The notes: generated from the letters alone by a model not told the origin. DNA of 12,382 nt from DAOTUB01 sp034437455 (GCA_034437455.1 DAOTUB010000296.1:1-12382); one strand, 5' to 3'; shown: positions 1 to 6,767, counted from the first letter of the stretch. Numbers and translations: made by a program.

Positions 1-922
1 TGGCCAACCGGTTGAGCAGGGCCTGGCTGTTCCCGCGCTGGGTGACGGCGTCGCACAGGTCGGCGTTGAGCCGGTCCAGGATGGCGGTCTCGAGCAGGAA
101 GGTTTGCACCGCTGGCGGCTCGCGGCGCAGCACTTCTTCGACCAAATAGTCGGCGACGTAACGGTCGTCACCGGCAAAGGCGGCGATAAAGGCGTGTTTG
201 TCGCCCTGGTGTTGCAGCGAGAGGGCGGCCATCTGCAAGCCGGCGATCCAGCCCTCGGTGCGCGTTTCAAGCGCGGCAATGTCCTCGGGGCTCAGCGCCA
301 GCCCCATAATCTGGTTTAAAAAGGCGGCGGCCTCCTCGGGCGTGAAGCGCAGGTCTTGGGCGCGCAGCTCGGTCAGTTGCCCGCGCGCGCGCAGCCGCGC
401 CAGCGGCAGAGGCGGGTCGGCGCGGGTGCTGAGCACCAGATGCAGGTTGGGCAAGTGATCCAGCAGGAAGGTCAGGGCGTCGTGGACGGGCCGGCGCTCG
501 ATCACGTGGTAATCGTCGAGCACCAGGATCAGGCGGCCGGGCAGCGCCGCGACCGCGTTGACCAGGGGCGTCAGCAGCGCCGCCAGCGGGGGCAGTTGTG
601 GCGCCCCCAATGCATCCTGTACGCCTTGTCCGATTTCGGGCTGGGCCGTTTGCAGCGCGGCTACTATATAGGCCAGCGCGCGGGCGGGGTCATTGTCACC
701 TGCGTCCAGCGAGAGCCAGGCGGCGTGGGTGGGGGGCGTTTGCTCCGCCGCCCAGGCGCTCAGCAGCGTGGTCTTGCCAAAGCCGGCCGGCGCCGAGACC
801 AGCGTCAGGCGGTGCCCCATGTCCAGGCCTCCCGTCAGGCGCCGGCGCAGGCGCGAGCGGTCCACCCGCTGGGGGCGCGGCGGCGGGAGATAGAGTTTGG
901 TGGTCAGCAGGGGCACGGTCAT
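1..922 (-). CDS. MalT/LuxR-type ATP-dependent transcriptional regulator (3' end outside window)
   Basis: Reading the minus strand from the ATG at 922 gives 307 residues with no stop, running off the left edge. It is the N-terminal STAND-ATPase part of a MalT-like regulator. The opening PLLTTKLYLPPPRP is the family's usual start, the P-loop is SAPAGFGKTT (residues 43-52), and the Walker B strand is LILVLDD (131-137). The STRADPPLPLARLRARG block (165-181) and GDDRYVADYLVEEVL (251-265) are also typical. In the family an ATPase/effector module precedes helical repeats and a C-terminal LuxR helix-turn-helix; those parts would lie to the left and are not visible. The ATG at 936 is not usable because it meets TGA after five codons. 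The gene is much richer in GC than everything to its right and is unlikely to belong to the transporter operon. The inducer is unknown. Confidence 0.9.
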   Translation of the reverse strand, partial: MTVPLLTTKLYLPPPRPQRVDRSRLRRRLTGGLDMGHRLTLVSAPAGFGKTTLLSAWAAEQTPPTHAAWLSLDAGDNDPARALAYIVAALQTAQPEIGQGVQDALGAPQLPPLAALLTPLVNAVAALPGRLILVLDDYHVIERRPVHDALTFLLDHLPNLHLVLSTRADPPLPLARLRARGQLTELRAQDLRFTPEEAAAFLNQIMGLALSPEDIAALETRTEGWIAGLQMAALSLQHQGDKHAFIAAFAGDDRYVADYLVEEVLRREPPAVQTFLLETAILDRLNADLCDAVTQRGNSQALLNRLA

Positions 923-931
923 CGTGCCCCC

Positions 932-960
932 ATCATAGCACGTTTTCCCGTTTGGTCCAA
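932..960 (-). promoter_or_regulatory. sigma70-like promoter of the MalT-type gene
   Basis: On the minus strand there is TTGGAC (955-960), a 17-base spacer and TATGAT (932-937). Only nine bases separate the -10 box from the ATG at 922, so transcription would start within a few bases of the start codon. Box sequences and spacing are seen directly; promoter activity is inferred. Confidence 0.55.
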
Positions 961-1080
961 GTGGGCCTGGTTTGGCTGGTTTGGCGTTTGGCTTGACAGA
1001 AACAGTTCGTGGAGGGGGATGATGTAGAGGGTTAGCACGCTATATGGGCCGGGCTCAACGACAAGTGGAGCCTGGTTTGC

Positions 1081-1109
1081 TTGACCGCGACGCCGAGTTT
1101 AAGTACAAT
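1081..1109 (+). promoter_or_regulatory. sigma70-like promoter of the toxin-antitoxin remnant
   Basis: TTGACC (1081-1086), a 17-base spacer and TACAAT (1104-1109) lie on the plus strand upstream of the small ORF and PIN gene. Predicted transcription start is near 1116. The rest of 961-1080 holds no gene I can support; a TTGACA at about 992 has no matching -10 box. Confidence 0.45.
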
Positions 1110-1174
1110 TTCCGCGCGCAATTTATCAGGATTGGGGCGATATCCAGATCATCAAGGAAGAGCGGTGCATTGTT

Positions 1175-1372
1175 GTGTGCTCTAAAGAGTCAGACGTACA
1201 GAGAAATCGGAGCTTGGCCATCTATGCCCTGCGCGCAGATGGGCTATTGGCAGAGTCGGGCTTGAGTGTGTCTCTTGCCTCCCCTGAAGAACGGGCCGAA
1301 CTGGCCGAAAAGCTGAGCGTAGGCCAGCCTTTATCTGAGGTCGTTATCAGAGAGCGGGAAAGCGGATGGTAG
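1175..1372 (+). CDS. small ORF in antitoxin position (possible cognate antitoxin, start uncertain)
   Basis: This is a 65-residue frame from a GTG at 1175, ending in TAG at 1370-1372. Its last seven bases overlap the first codons of the PIN gene (ATG at 1366), the usual translational coupling of antitoxin and VapC-like toxin. The visible sequence is helical and charged, with PEERAELAEKLSVGQPLSEVV and an acidic/basic tail ending RERESGW. I do not recognise a DNA-binding fold. No good ribosome binding site precedes the GTG, and the same frame stays open back to 1103 without an ATG, so the true start may be elsewhere or the 5' part may be broken by a shift near 1127-1133. The antitoxin role is inferred from position only. 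Confidence 0.4.
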   Translation: MCSKESDVQRNRSLAIYALRADGLLAESGLSVSLASPEERAELAEKLSVGQPLSEVVIRERESGW

Positions 1373-1824
1373 CTTATTATCTGGATACCAGTGCGTTGCT
1401 CAAGCGATATGTTAATGAATTTGGCAGTGCTTGGCTGAGAAGTCAAATCAGCCAGGCTTTTTTATTGGCTTGATCACAATTGCTCATTGTTGAGCTGCTC
1501 AGCGCGTTTAATCGGCGTGTGTGCGAGGGTGCGCTGACAACATTTGAGTATCGACGCCTGCGTGACATTTTCCGTGATGATTGCTGCGCTGATTATCAAA
1601 TAGTCACCATAGCTGATGTCATTGCGGACTTGGCCTGTGAACTATTGGAACGTCACCCTTTGCGAAGCTATGATGCGGTACATCTGTCAACGGCTCTCGT
1701 TGTTCGACGGTCTCTGGCGGCTCGTGACTTATCAGACCTTGTTTTTTTGTGTGCTGATGATCGCTTGCTAGATGTTGCTGTTGCTGAGGGGCTTGTGGTG
1801 GACAATCCTAACCTTCATCAGTGA
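1366..1824 (+). pseudogene. PIN-domain (VapC-like) toxin, frameshifted
   Basis: The frame from ATG 1366 reads MVAYYLDTSALLKRYVNEFG, a classic PIN N-terminus with the first catalytic Asp at residue 7. It hits TGA at 1471-1473. The same frame resumes after that with IVELLSAFNRR, RSYDAVHLSTAL and FLCADDRLLDVA, which carry the remaining acidic residues of a PIN ribonuclease, and ends at TGA 1822-1824. Between the two parts, the frame one base earlier reads FFIGLITIA (1458-1484), the expected family sequence. So the gene carries about one missing base near the T6 run at 1458-1463 and one extra base (or a 7-base insertion) near 1482-1488; together these restore the frame but leave a stop. Full length would be about 152 residues, normal for the family. 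PIN proteins cleave RNA, often tRNA or rRNA. Either a decayed gene or a sequencing error. Confidence 0.8.
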
Positions 1825-1839
1825 GTTTAGAAGGGGTTG

Positions 1840-1882
1840 ACCAAGCCGTGCGGGCAAAATTCAATCGCACGCACGGCTTGGT
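1840..1882. terminator. hairpin between convergent genes, probable bidirectional terminator
   Basis: The arms ACCAAGCCGTGCG (1840-1852) and its exact reverse complement (1870-1882) form a 13-bp GC-rich stem with a 17-base loop. It lies between the PIN gene (plus) and the DUF3830 gene (minus), as a shared terminator would. Neither side has an immediate strong T tract; the plus side continues TGGTTGTT and has TTTTT about 25 bases later, so efficiency is uncertain. Confidence 0.6.
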
Positions 1883-1910
1883 TGTTCGCGGCCAATTGAT
1901 CGCTGTTTTT

Positions 1911-2381
1911 CTACTTTACCCTGACCGTTACTGTTCCAGGACCTTCCCAACGGCTCTGCTTGCCGATCTCTGTGGCCCTCTCCTTATCATCAATTTCGGC
2001 AAAGACGTTAAGCGCGATCTCTACGTCCACAAAGCGGCGTGGTATGATTTCCCCGTAGACAAAGCAGAACGAGAGAATATCGGGATTTACATAGAAAGCC
2101 AACACACTGCCGGGGTGCTTGTTGGTTACAAAGAGATTCTCGTCCATCCGTAACGTGGTGTTCTCGAAGGGAATCTGCTTATCTGTTGGAAAGTCCTCAA
2201 AATAGAGTTCAGAACCGGCAAACTGGGCATGGAGCAAGTCGGCCGTCACCGATGCCTTTTGGAGAGTTTCAACAATGGCAGCACATGTCTCCGGTGCCTT
2301 GTCCCACATAAGGGTAGCTGTCACTGTGCCCCACTTTTCGAAATCCAATATAAGCTTCTCAGGTCGCTTTTCTGTTGGCAT
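1911..2381 (-). CDS. DUF3830 cyclophilin-like protein
   Basis: This 156-residue protein matches the DUF3830 style: a short N-terminal strand, then MWDKAPETCAAIVETL (residues 25-40), a small-ligand-pocket type beta barrel with HAQFAGSELYFEDF (51-64), and a central KHPGSVLAFYVNPDILSFCFVYG block. Members are small cyclophilin-fold proteins without known prolyl isomerase activity and with unknown function. From memory they often sit beside M20 peptidases and ABC or TRAP importers, as here. The start is well supported: GAGGAG lies five bases before the ATG at 2381. It is the last gene of the minus-strand train, 30 bases after the GntR stop, and is probably co-transcribed with it. No signal peptide is seen, so it should be cytoplasmic. 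Confidence 0.8.
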   Translation of the reverse strand: MPTEKRPEKLILDFEKWGTVTATLMWDKAPETCAAIVETLQKASVTADLLHAQFAGSELYFEDFPTDKQIPFENTTLRMDENLFVTNKHPGSVLAFYVNPDILSFCFVYGEIIPRRFVDVEIALNVFAEIDDKERATEIGKQSRWEGPGTVTVRVK

Positions 2382-2411
2382 ATATGCTCCTCACTTGTAG
2401 ATGTCTCAGAA

Positions 2412-3083
2412 TTATTGGTTGTTCACGGCTCGGTGTATGCGTTCCGCCGATCTCTGAAGATGGATCTTCATCAACTCTGCTGCACGCTCTGAATTGCGCT
2501 GCTGTATCGCTTTCAGGATGGCACAGTGTTCTTGATGAGACTTGACAAGATGGTATTCAGACTGAAGCTGTCCGAAACGACGGACTCGCATCACACGGTT
2601 ATTAAGACTTTCGAGGATTTCTCTCAGCAGCTCGTTGGTAGCATACTTAGCCACCGTGTCATGGAAGTGGATGTCAGCGTCGATGTGTTGTGCTCGTTCT
2701 TCGGGCGTCCTATGCCCATGTAACTGATTAAAGTACTCTTCAAGCTCATCCAGGACCGAATCGGGGATCACAGGTGTTACCAGGCGCACGATTTCTGCTT
2801 CAATCAACGTGCGCACCTGATAGGTTTTAAAAATGTCATCCTGCGTCACTAGCGCGATGAACGCCCCACGATGAGGACGAATCTCAACAAAATCCTCGGA
2901 TTCTAGTACCTTGAGCGCCTCACGGACGGGTGTTCGGCTCACGTCTAATTCTTGGGCTATCAGATCCTGGTTGACTTTCTCCCCAGGCCGAAAATGGCCT
3001 TCTATGATCGCCTTGCGCAGAGTGTCCGTCACCCAATCAGTCAGAATTCTACCGCCTCGTACTTCTGGTAATGGTGTTTTCAC
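2412..3083 (-). CDS. GntR-family transcriptional regulator, FCD (FadR-like) subfamily
   Basis: The 223-residue protein has an N-terminal winged helix-turn-helix (about residues 12-76), with the GntR signature around LIAQELDVSRTPVREALKVL (41-60) and the wing EIRPHRGAFIA (67-77). The C-terminal all-helical FCD ligand domain (about 80-215) shows the usual metal site: Asp137, His141, His186 and His208. FCD domains bind carboxylates such as organic acids, amino acids or sugar acids and usually release DNA on binding. The start codon is GTG at 3083; GGGG seven bases upstream is a modest ribosome binding site. It has its own promoter and a palindrome over the expected transcription start, so it probably represses itself and DUF3830, and may control the importer operon too. 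No second operator copy was found inside the window. Confidence 0.93.
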   Translation of the reverse strand: MKTPLPEVRGGRILTDWVTDTLRKAIIEGHFRPGEKVNQDLIAQELDVSRTPVREALKVLESEDFVEIRPHRGAFIALVTQDDIFKTYQVRTLIEAEIVRLVTPVIPDSVLDELEEYFNQLHGHRTPEERAQHIDADIHFHDTVAKYATNELLREILESLNNRVMRVRRFGQLQSEYHLVKSHQEHCAILKAIQQRNSERAAELMKIHLQRSAERIHRAVNNQ

Positions 3084-3148
3084 TTTTACACCCCATCTTT
3101 ATAGTGACCTTACAGCTAACAGCCTGTTGAATTATCGATCCCGGCGTG

Positions 3149-3168
3149 ATTGTGTACAGGCACACTAT
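3149..3168. promoter_or_regulatory. candidate GntR operator (imperfect palindrome)
   Basis: A 20-bp imperfect palindrome, ATtGTGTaC..GnACACtAT, has seven of ten base pairs symmetric. It overlaps the end of the -10 box and the predicted start of transcription of the GntR gene. GTGTAC-type half sites resemble operators of FCD-type GntR regulators. Position and symmetry are seen; binding is inferred. Confidence 0.45.
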
Positions 3169-3195
3169 ACTACCGTAAGAAGCTGCGGGCGTCAA
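3167..3195 (-). promoter_or_regulatory. sigma70-like promoter of the GntR-DUF3830 unit
   Basis: On the minus strand there is TTGACG (3190-3195), a 17-base spacer and TAGTAT (3167-3172). It sits in the 140-base gap between the M20 stop codon and the GntR start, leaving a leader of about 75 bases. This allows the regulator to be expressed separately from the upstream genes. Confidence 0.6.
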
Positions 3196-3223
3196 GATGT
3201 GTTGTGTAATGGTTCTAGGTCTC

Positions 3224-4546
3224 TCAAGGGGCGCGTTGTACCCCACACCAGTTGAGGACAATCGAACTCGCAACCTTGATGGCCCTGATAAAATCTTGCA
3301 GATCTAACCATTCATCATGACCACCGATCTGGGTGGAGCTCTCACCCAACGGACCGAATCCCACCGTTGGAATACCGCTATGTAGGACTGGGTTACGGAT
3401 ATCACTGCCGGGATGCAGAAGGTAGTTGCGGGGCTTGATGCCCGTTGCTCTGTTGATGGCTCCCTCGACTGTTTGATAGAGGGGATGATCGACCGAGACC
3501 TCGGTACCTCGCGATACACCCCTCATCCACTCAATCTCTGGCACGTTCTGCTTAAGCCATTCGTCTGCTTGGGCAATTTCTGTCACGGCTTGTGTGATTT
3601 GAGATTGAATATCCTCCAATCTTTCTCCAGGGGGAAATAACACGGTCCCTACGAGTTCACAACGATCGTCTAAAATACTGGGACGGTCATCTTTTCCGCA
3701 GCGGACGTACGTAACATCGAGGTTTGTCGCCCGACCGATAGCCTTTTCCAGAGGCGGGTAACGGACGATTTCTCCGCGTCTGTTATCCAGTCGTCGCAGT
3801 GCGTCATACACCAGGCCAATCTTGCTAACCGGGTTTATAGCCTTGTGGTAGAAAACGGTATGGCCCGGTTCTTTGGTATCCGGAAGGCGCCCTGGGATAA
3901 CGATGCGGAAGGTCAGTAGACCGCAAGTAACAGCTTTGATGTCCTTCAGCCCGGCTCCGGATTCCGCAGGATGCAGGTAGATCGATGCATCAGCCTTGTA
4001 GCCACGTTCCAATGCCGCGATGATGCCCTGGGCATATCCCTTGCTGGCCGTGCTCCCCAATATGACTGAACCCTCAGGAACTAATCCCGCTGCTAGTGTA
4101 GCTTCGAGTGCGCACGCCATCACGGCTACGCCGGCCAAATCATCGCAGACCCCCCATCCGTACATACGATTCCCTTCGATTTCCCCGTCAAAGGGCCTAT
4201 GTTCCCACGACTCGGTGTCGGTCACCGGACTGCTGTCCGGGTGGGCCCAGAACAAGATTGAGCGCCCTACTCCTGCGCCTTGCCGTCTACCGACGACACT
4301 GATTCTCTCGCCTGGTTCTATCATCGCCGGGTCGACGAACTCGTGCTCGATGGGGAGTTCTCGGGGGTCTGCTCTGATGATCTCTACTTCATTGCATCCG
4401 ACCTCCTGAAACTTTTCAGCCACGAATGTCTGGGTCGCTTCCTTTCCACCTTCTGAAGCGCGCACTAGATCCTGAAGTAATCTTATATAGACATCACGTT
4501 GTTGGTCAATTGTTTGCCATAGTTTGTGCTCATAATTGCTCATCAT
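3224..4546 (-). CDS. M20-family metallopeptidase homologue lacking the catalytic Glu-Glu pair
   Basis: The 440-residue protein has the M20 (ArgE/DapE/carboxypeptidase) layout. First metal motif is AHPDSSP (His102, Asp104), the bridging Asp is in GWGVCDDLAG (Asp135), another acidic ligand is in LHPAESG (Glu195), the dimerisation domain starts near 208 and holds His229/His234, and the last ligand is in GGHDEW (His410). The family's general-base and metal-ligand Glu pair should follow the strand VIL at 161-163, but the sequence there is GSTASKGYAQG (164-174) with no acidic residue. Normal members hydrolyse amide bonds of peptides or N-acyl amino acids in the cytoplasm; this one may have changed mechanism, bind without cleaving, or belong to a divergent subfamily. 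Two adjacent ATGs (4546 and 4543) are usable; GGAG is five and eight bases away. It lies between the DUF6282 pair and GntR, in an operon with a peptide-type importer. Confidence 0.85.
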   Translation of the reverse strand: MMSNYEHKLWQTIDQQRDVYIRLLQDLVRASEGGKEATQTFVAEKFQEVGCNEVEIIRADPRELPIEHEFVDPAMIEPGERISVVGRRQGAGVGRSILFWAHPDSSPVTDTESWEHRPFDGEIEGNRMYGWGVCDDLAGVAVMACALEATLAAGLVPEGSVILGSTASKGYAQGIIAALERGYKADASIYLHPAESGAGLKDIKAVTCGLLTFRIVIPGRLPDTKEPGHTVFYHKAINPVSKIGLVYDALRRLDNRRGEIVRYPPLEKAIGRATNLDVTYVRCGKDDRPSILDDRCELVGTVLFPPGERLEDIQSQITQAVTEIAQADEWLKQNVPEIEWMRGVSRGTEVSVDHPLYQTVEGAINRATGIKPRNYLLHPGSDIRNPVLHSGIPTVGFGPLGESSTQIGGHDEWLDLQDFIRAIKVASSIVLNWCGVQRAP

Positions 4547-4551
4547 TCAAT

Positions 4552-4569
4552 CTCCTTACACTCCTTACA
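4552..4569 (-). promoter_or_regulatory. tandem Shine-Dalgarno repeat before the M20 gene
   Basis: The minus strand carries TGTAAGGAG twice in direct tandem just upstream of the M20 start codons. The copy nearer the gene is correctly spaced; the other would be about 14 bases away. The gap 4570-4696 shows no convincing promoter and no coding frame. Confidence 0.6.
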
Positions 4570-4696
4570 ATCAGGCGCCGAAAGCTTTGATCTGTTTTCT
4601 AAAAGCTCTCGATAAACCCGTAAAAATTTGCCAAGCGTCTTTAAGATGGCCTTGCCTCTCTTCTGGGTCCCCTTGTTTTGGCTATTTCGTCGTCTT

Positions 4697-4720
4697 GACA
4701 ATAAGGACAACCTTATTGTT
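4697..4720 (-). terminator. hairpin immediately after the DUF6282 stop codon
   Basis: ACAATAAGG and CCTTATTGT form a 9-bp stem plus a closing G-U pair with a 4-base loop, beginning at the TGA of the upstream gene. No T tract follows in the minus direction, so it more likely protects the 3' end of the upstream mRNA segment or attenuates than acts as a strong terminator. It sits at the largest gap (173 bases) among the cytoplasmic genes. Confidence 0.45.
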
Positions 4721-5712
4721 CATGCCAGTCCCAATAGCCGCTCTGGATTTTGCTTAATCAGCTTTCGAATGTCATTAGCATTCATGCCAAGATCTAACAA
4801 GCACGCTATGAACTCACGAAGCCCTTCAACAGGCGTAGGAAGCGTATAGACACCAAAATCTGTGGCGATGATACAATTGTCTGCGCCCAGCTCTTTGATT
4901 TGTTCAGCCACTGTTCGCACACCACCTTTTGGTCCCTCTTCCATACCTTCATCGATCGAAATATACTCGGGTTCAACATAATAATGGGTCTTGGGTATAG
5001 GCGTGGTATGTGTATATGCTGCCAGAGTGTACTCGACAAAAGCTCCGTGGTTGGTCATCTTTTTCAATTGATCGATGTTAGCATTTTTGGTTACAGCACC
5101 GGCAACCAATTTACGTTTGATGCCGTATTCGGTCGCTAGTTCAACTAGCCGAATGGCTTCTTCTGGGGACACATGGCCTGTGTTCAGATAAACGTGTTGG
5201 TTGCAAGCAATGAGTTTTAGAATTTCGTCTAAAGCCGCGCTTGGCTCGTCGTAGAGAGGTATCCTGATGCAACGATCAAGTTCCTCGGTCTTGAATTCAG
5301 GATACAGTTCGCTTAAAGGAACAAATTTACCGTCAACGAAACGGCCTTCTCCGGCGGCTTGATAATAAGTCGAGTGAGCCCCAAAGCTGATAAATTTGGC
5401 TCCATCACCATAATGTAGTGCGGTTTTTACTGCTCTTGGGTTGAGACCGTTGTATACTGTATTGAGAATTAACCCACCAAAAGTCTGGAAATTGGGAACA
5501 GCACGGTTAACCAGCCAGGCTGTGCCGCAGCTCATTTCAAACACGTCCATAAAAACAAGGGCTTGCATGCCGGCCTGTTGTGCCTGAATGGCGGCTTCCA
5601 GAGGGTCTACTCGGCGCGGGCTGCTTTTAATGTGAGGACCAGCATGCACATGAATATCGATGGCCCCCTTGAGCAATTCTTTCGTGATTGCCATTCCTCG
5701 GTCTTGTAACAT
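4720..5712 (-). CDS. DUF6282 family amidohydrolase-like protein, copy A
   Basis: This 330-residue protein starts IDIHVHAGPH (His21 and His23), the first metal motif of amidohydrolase-type TIM barrels. Other conserved blocks are FISFGAHSTYY (His113), LNTGHVS (His180), THYYVEPEY (242-250), ATDFG (Asp285), LPTPVEG and NPERLL at the end. Together these fit a cytoplasmic metal-dependent hydrolase of the DUF6282 group, whose reaction is unknown. ATG 5712 is preferred because GAGG lies eight bases upstream. A TTG in frame at 5733 would overlap the stop of copy B and lacks a good ribosome site; the ATG at 5694 is too close to its GAGGA. It follows copy B by 13 bases and shares about half its residues with it, so the two arose by tandem duplication and could form a heteromer. 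Confidence 0.82.
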   Translation of the reverse strand: MLQDRGMAITKELLKGAIDIHVHAGPHIKSSPRRVDPLEAAIQAQQAGMQALVFMDVFEMSCGTAWLVNRAVPNFQTFGGLILNTVYNGLNPRAVKTALHYGDGAKFISFGAHSTYYQAAGEGRFVDGKFVPLSELYPEFKTEELDRCIRIPLYDEPSAALDEILKLIACNQHVYLNTGHVSPEEAIRLVELATEYGIKRKLVAGAVTKNANIDQLKKMTNHGAFVEYTLAAYTHTTPIPKTHYYVEPEYISIDEGMEEGPKGGVRTVAEQIKELGADNCIIATDFGVYTLPTPVEGLREFIACLLDLGMNANDIRKLIKQNPERLLGLA

Positions 5713-5725
5713 CGCATTTTCCTCG

Positions 5726-6733
5726 CTAATCAAGTTCTAGTAATCTAGCTGGATTATCACAGATCATTCTTCTGATGTCCGACACGCCAAAGTCCATATC
5801 AAGAAGACACGCAACGAGTTGTCGCATACCTTCTACCGGCGTTGGCATCATTCGCATGCCATAGTCAGTGTCCAGGACAAAATGTTCAGGGCCGATAGCC
5901 CTTATTTGTTGGCCCATTTGGCCAAGGTCACCAGGCCGGTAGGGCATTGGCAGAGGAATCTCGTTCGAAAATTCTTGTTCCACATAATAATGGGTATGCG
6001 GGACACCCTCAAAACCTGCCCAGTGGGCCAATGAGCGCTCTAGCAGTGCCCCCGCTTTAGCTGCTTTTTGTTGTTGATCCGGTGTGAGTTGGTCTACGGC
6101 AAGACTCGAGATCAGCACTTTATCTATGCCGTATCGCTCGGCCAGCTCTATCAACCGCATGGCCTCCGCGCCTGAGACATGCCCGGTCATCAGGAAAACG
6201 CGTGAGTTCTCTGCGATCGATTTCAGTATCTGATCCAGCTCGGGACTGATGGGGTCCCCGAGTGGTATTTGAATCGCCTTGGTTAACTCCTGCTTCTTGA
6301 AATCAGGATAAAGGTCTTTGAACGGTATCGGCTCGCCATCTACGAATTGTCCCTCATGGCTGGCCAGAAAATATGTCGAGTGGGCACCAAAGCTAATAAA
6401 GGCTGCGCCCTTGCCGTACTTGATGGCGGTCTTGACAGCTCTTGGATTCAGTCCTCCGTAACAGGTATTCAGACAGAGGCCGCCAAACACATCAATTCCT
6501 GGCACTTTTTTGCTCACCAGCCAGGCGGTACCTGAACTGTTGACAAATACGTCGATAAACAAAAGCGCTCGCATTCCAGCGGCTTTTGCTTGGCTGGCGG
6601 CTTGAAATGGATCCACCCTGCGTGGGCTTGAAATCAGATGAGGCCCGGCGTGAACATGCATATCGATGGCACCATGCAATATTTGTGCCGGTAACCGCTC
6701 TGGTTGTTCTACTCGTCTTTCAAATTTATACAT
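5726..6733 (-). CDS. DUF6282 family amidohydrolase-like protein, copy B
   Basis: The 335-residue paralogue of copy A keeps the same blocks: IDMHVHAGPH (His26, His28), FISFGAHSTYF (His118), LMTGHVS (His185), THYYVEQEF (247-255), LDTDYGM (Asp288, Asp290), MPTPVEG and NPARLL. The copies differ most in the segment after the TGHVS motif (LISSLAVDQ here, LVAGAVTKN in A) and in the loop following THYYVE, where this copy is a few residues shorter and proline-rich. Those loops would be expected to shape the substrate pocket. The ATG at 6733 has an A-rich leader (AAACAAAACAAA) without a Shine-Dalgarno sequence, unlike its neighbours. It starts 34 bases after the DUF169 stop. Substrate unknown; context suggests an amide or cyclic compound brought in by the importer. 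Confidence 0.82.
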   Translation of the reverse strand: MYKFERRVEQPERLPAQILHGAIDMHVHAGPHLISSPRRVDPFQAASQAKAAGMRALLFIDVFVNSSGTAWLVSKKVPGIDVFGGLCLNTCYGGLNPRAVKTAIKYGKGAAFISFGAHSTYFLASHEGQFVDGEPIPFKDLYPDFKKQELTKAIQIPLGDPISPELDQILKSIAENSRVFLMTGHVSGAEAMRLIELAERYGIDKVLISSLAVDQLTPDQQQKAAKAGALLERSLAHWAGFEGVPHTHYYVEQEFSNEIPLPMPYRPGDLGQMGQQIRAIGPEHFVLDTDYGMRMMPTPVEGMRQLVACLLDMDFGVSDIRRMICDNPARLLELD

Positions 6734-6767
6734 TTTGTTTTGTTTAAAGCAGTCTATGCTACAGCAT

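Noticed and set aside
356..1027. A 223-residue plus-strand ORF and several shorter ones in 104-996
   Set aside because: They are long only because the DNA is GC-rich; the translations are repetitive in Arg, Gly and Gln and oppose the clear MalT-type frame on the minus strand.
1044..1265. A 73-residue ORF starting at an ATG in another frame over the antitoxin candidate
   Set aside because: It starts before the predicted transcription start and does not end at the toxin start. Its middle may reflect a frameshifted continuation, so it was used only as a hint of decay.
1821..2153. A 110-residue plus-strand ORF whose GTG overlaps the PIN stop codon
   Set aside because: It lies antisense to the DUF3830 gene, which has recognisable family sequence and an excellent ribosome site; this ORF resembles nothing I know and runs through the hairpin at 1840-1882.
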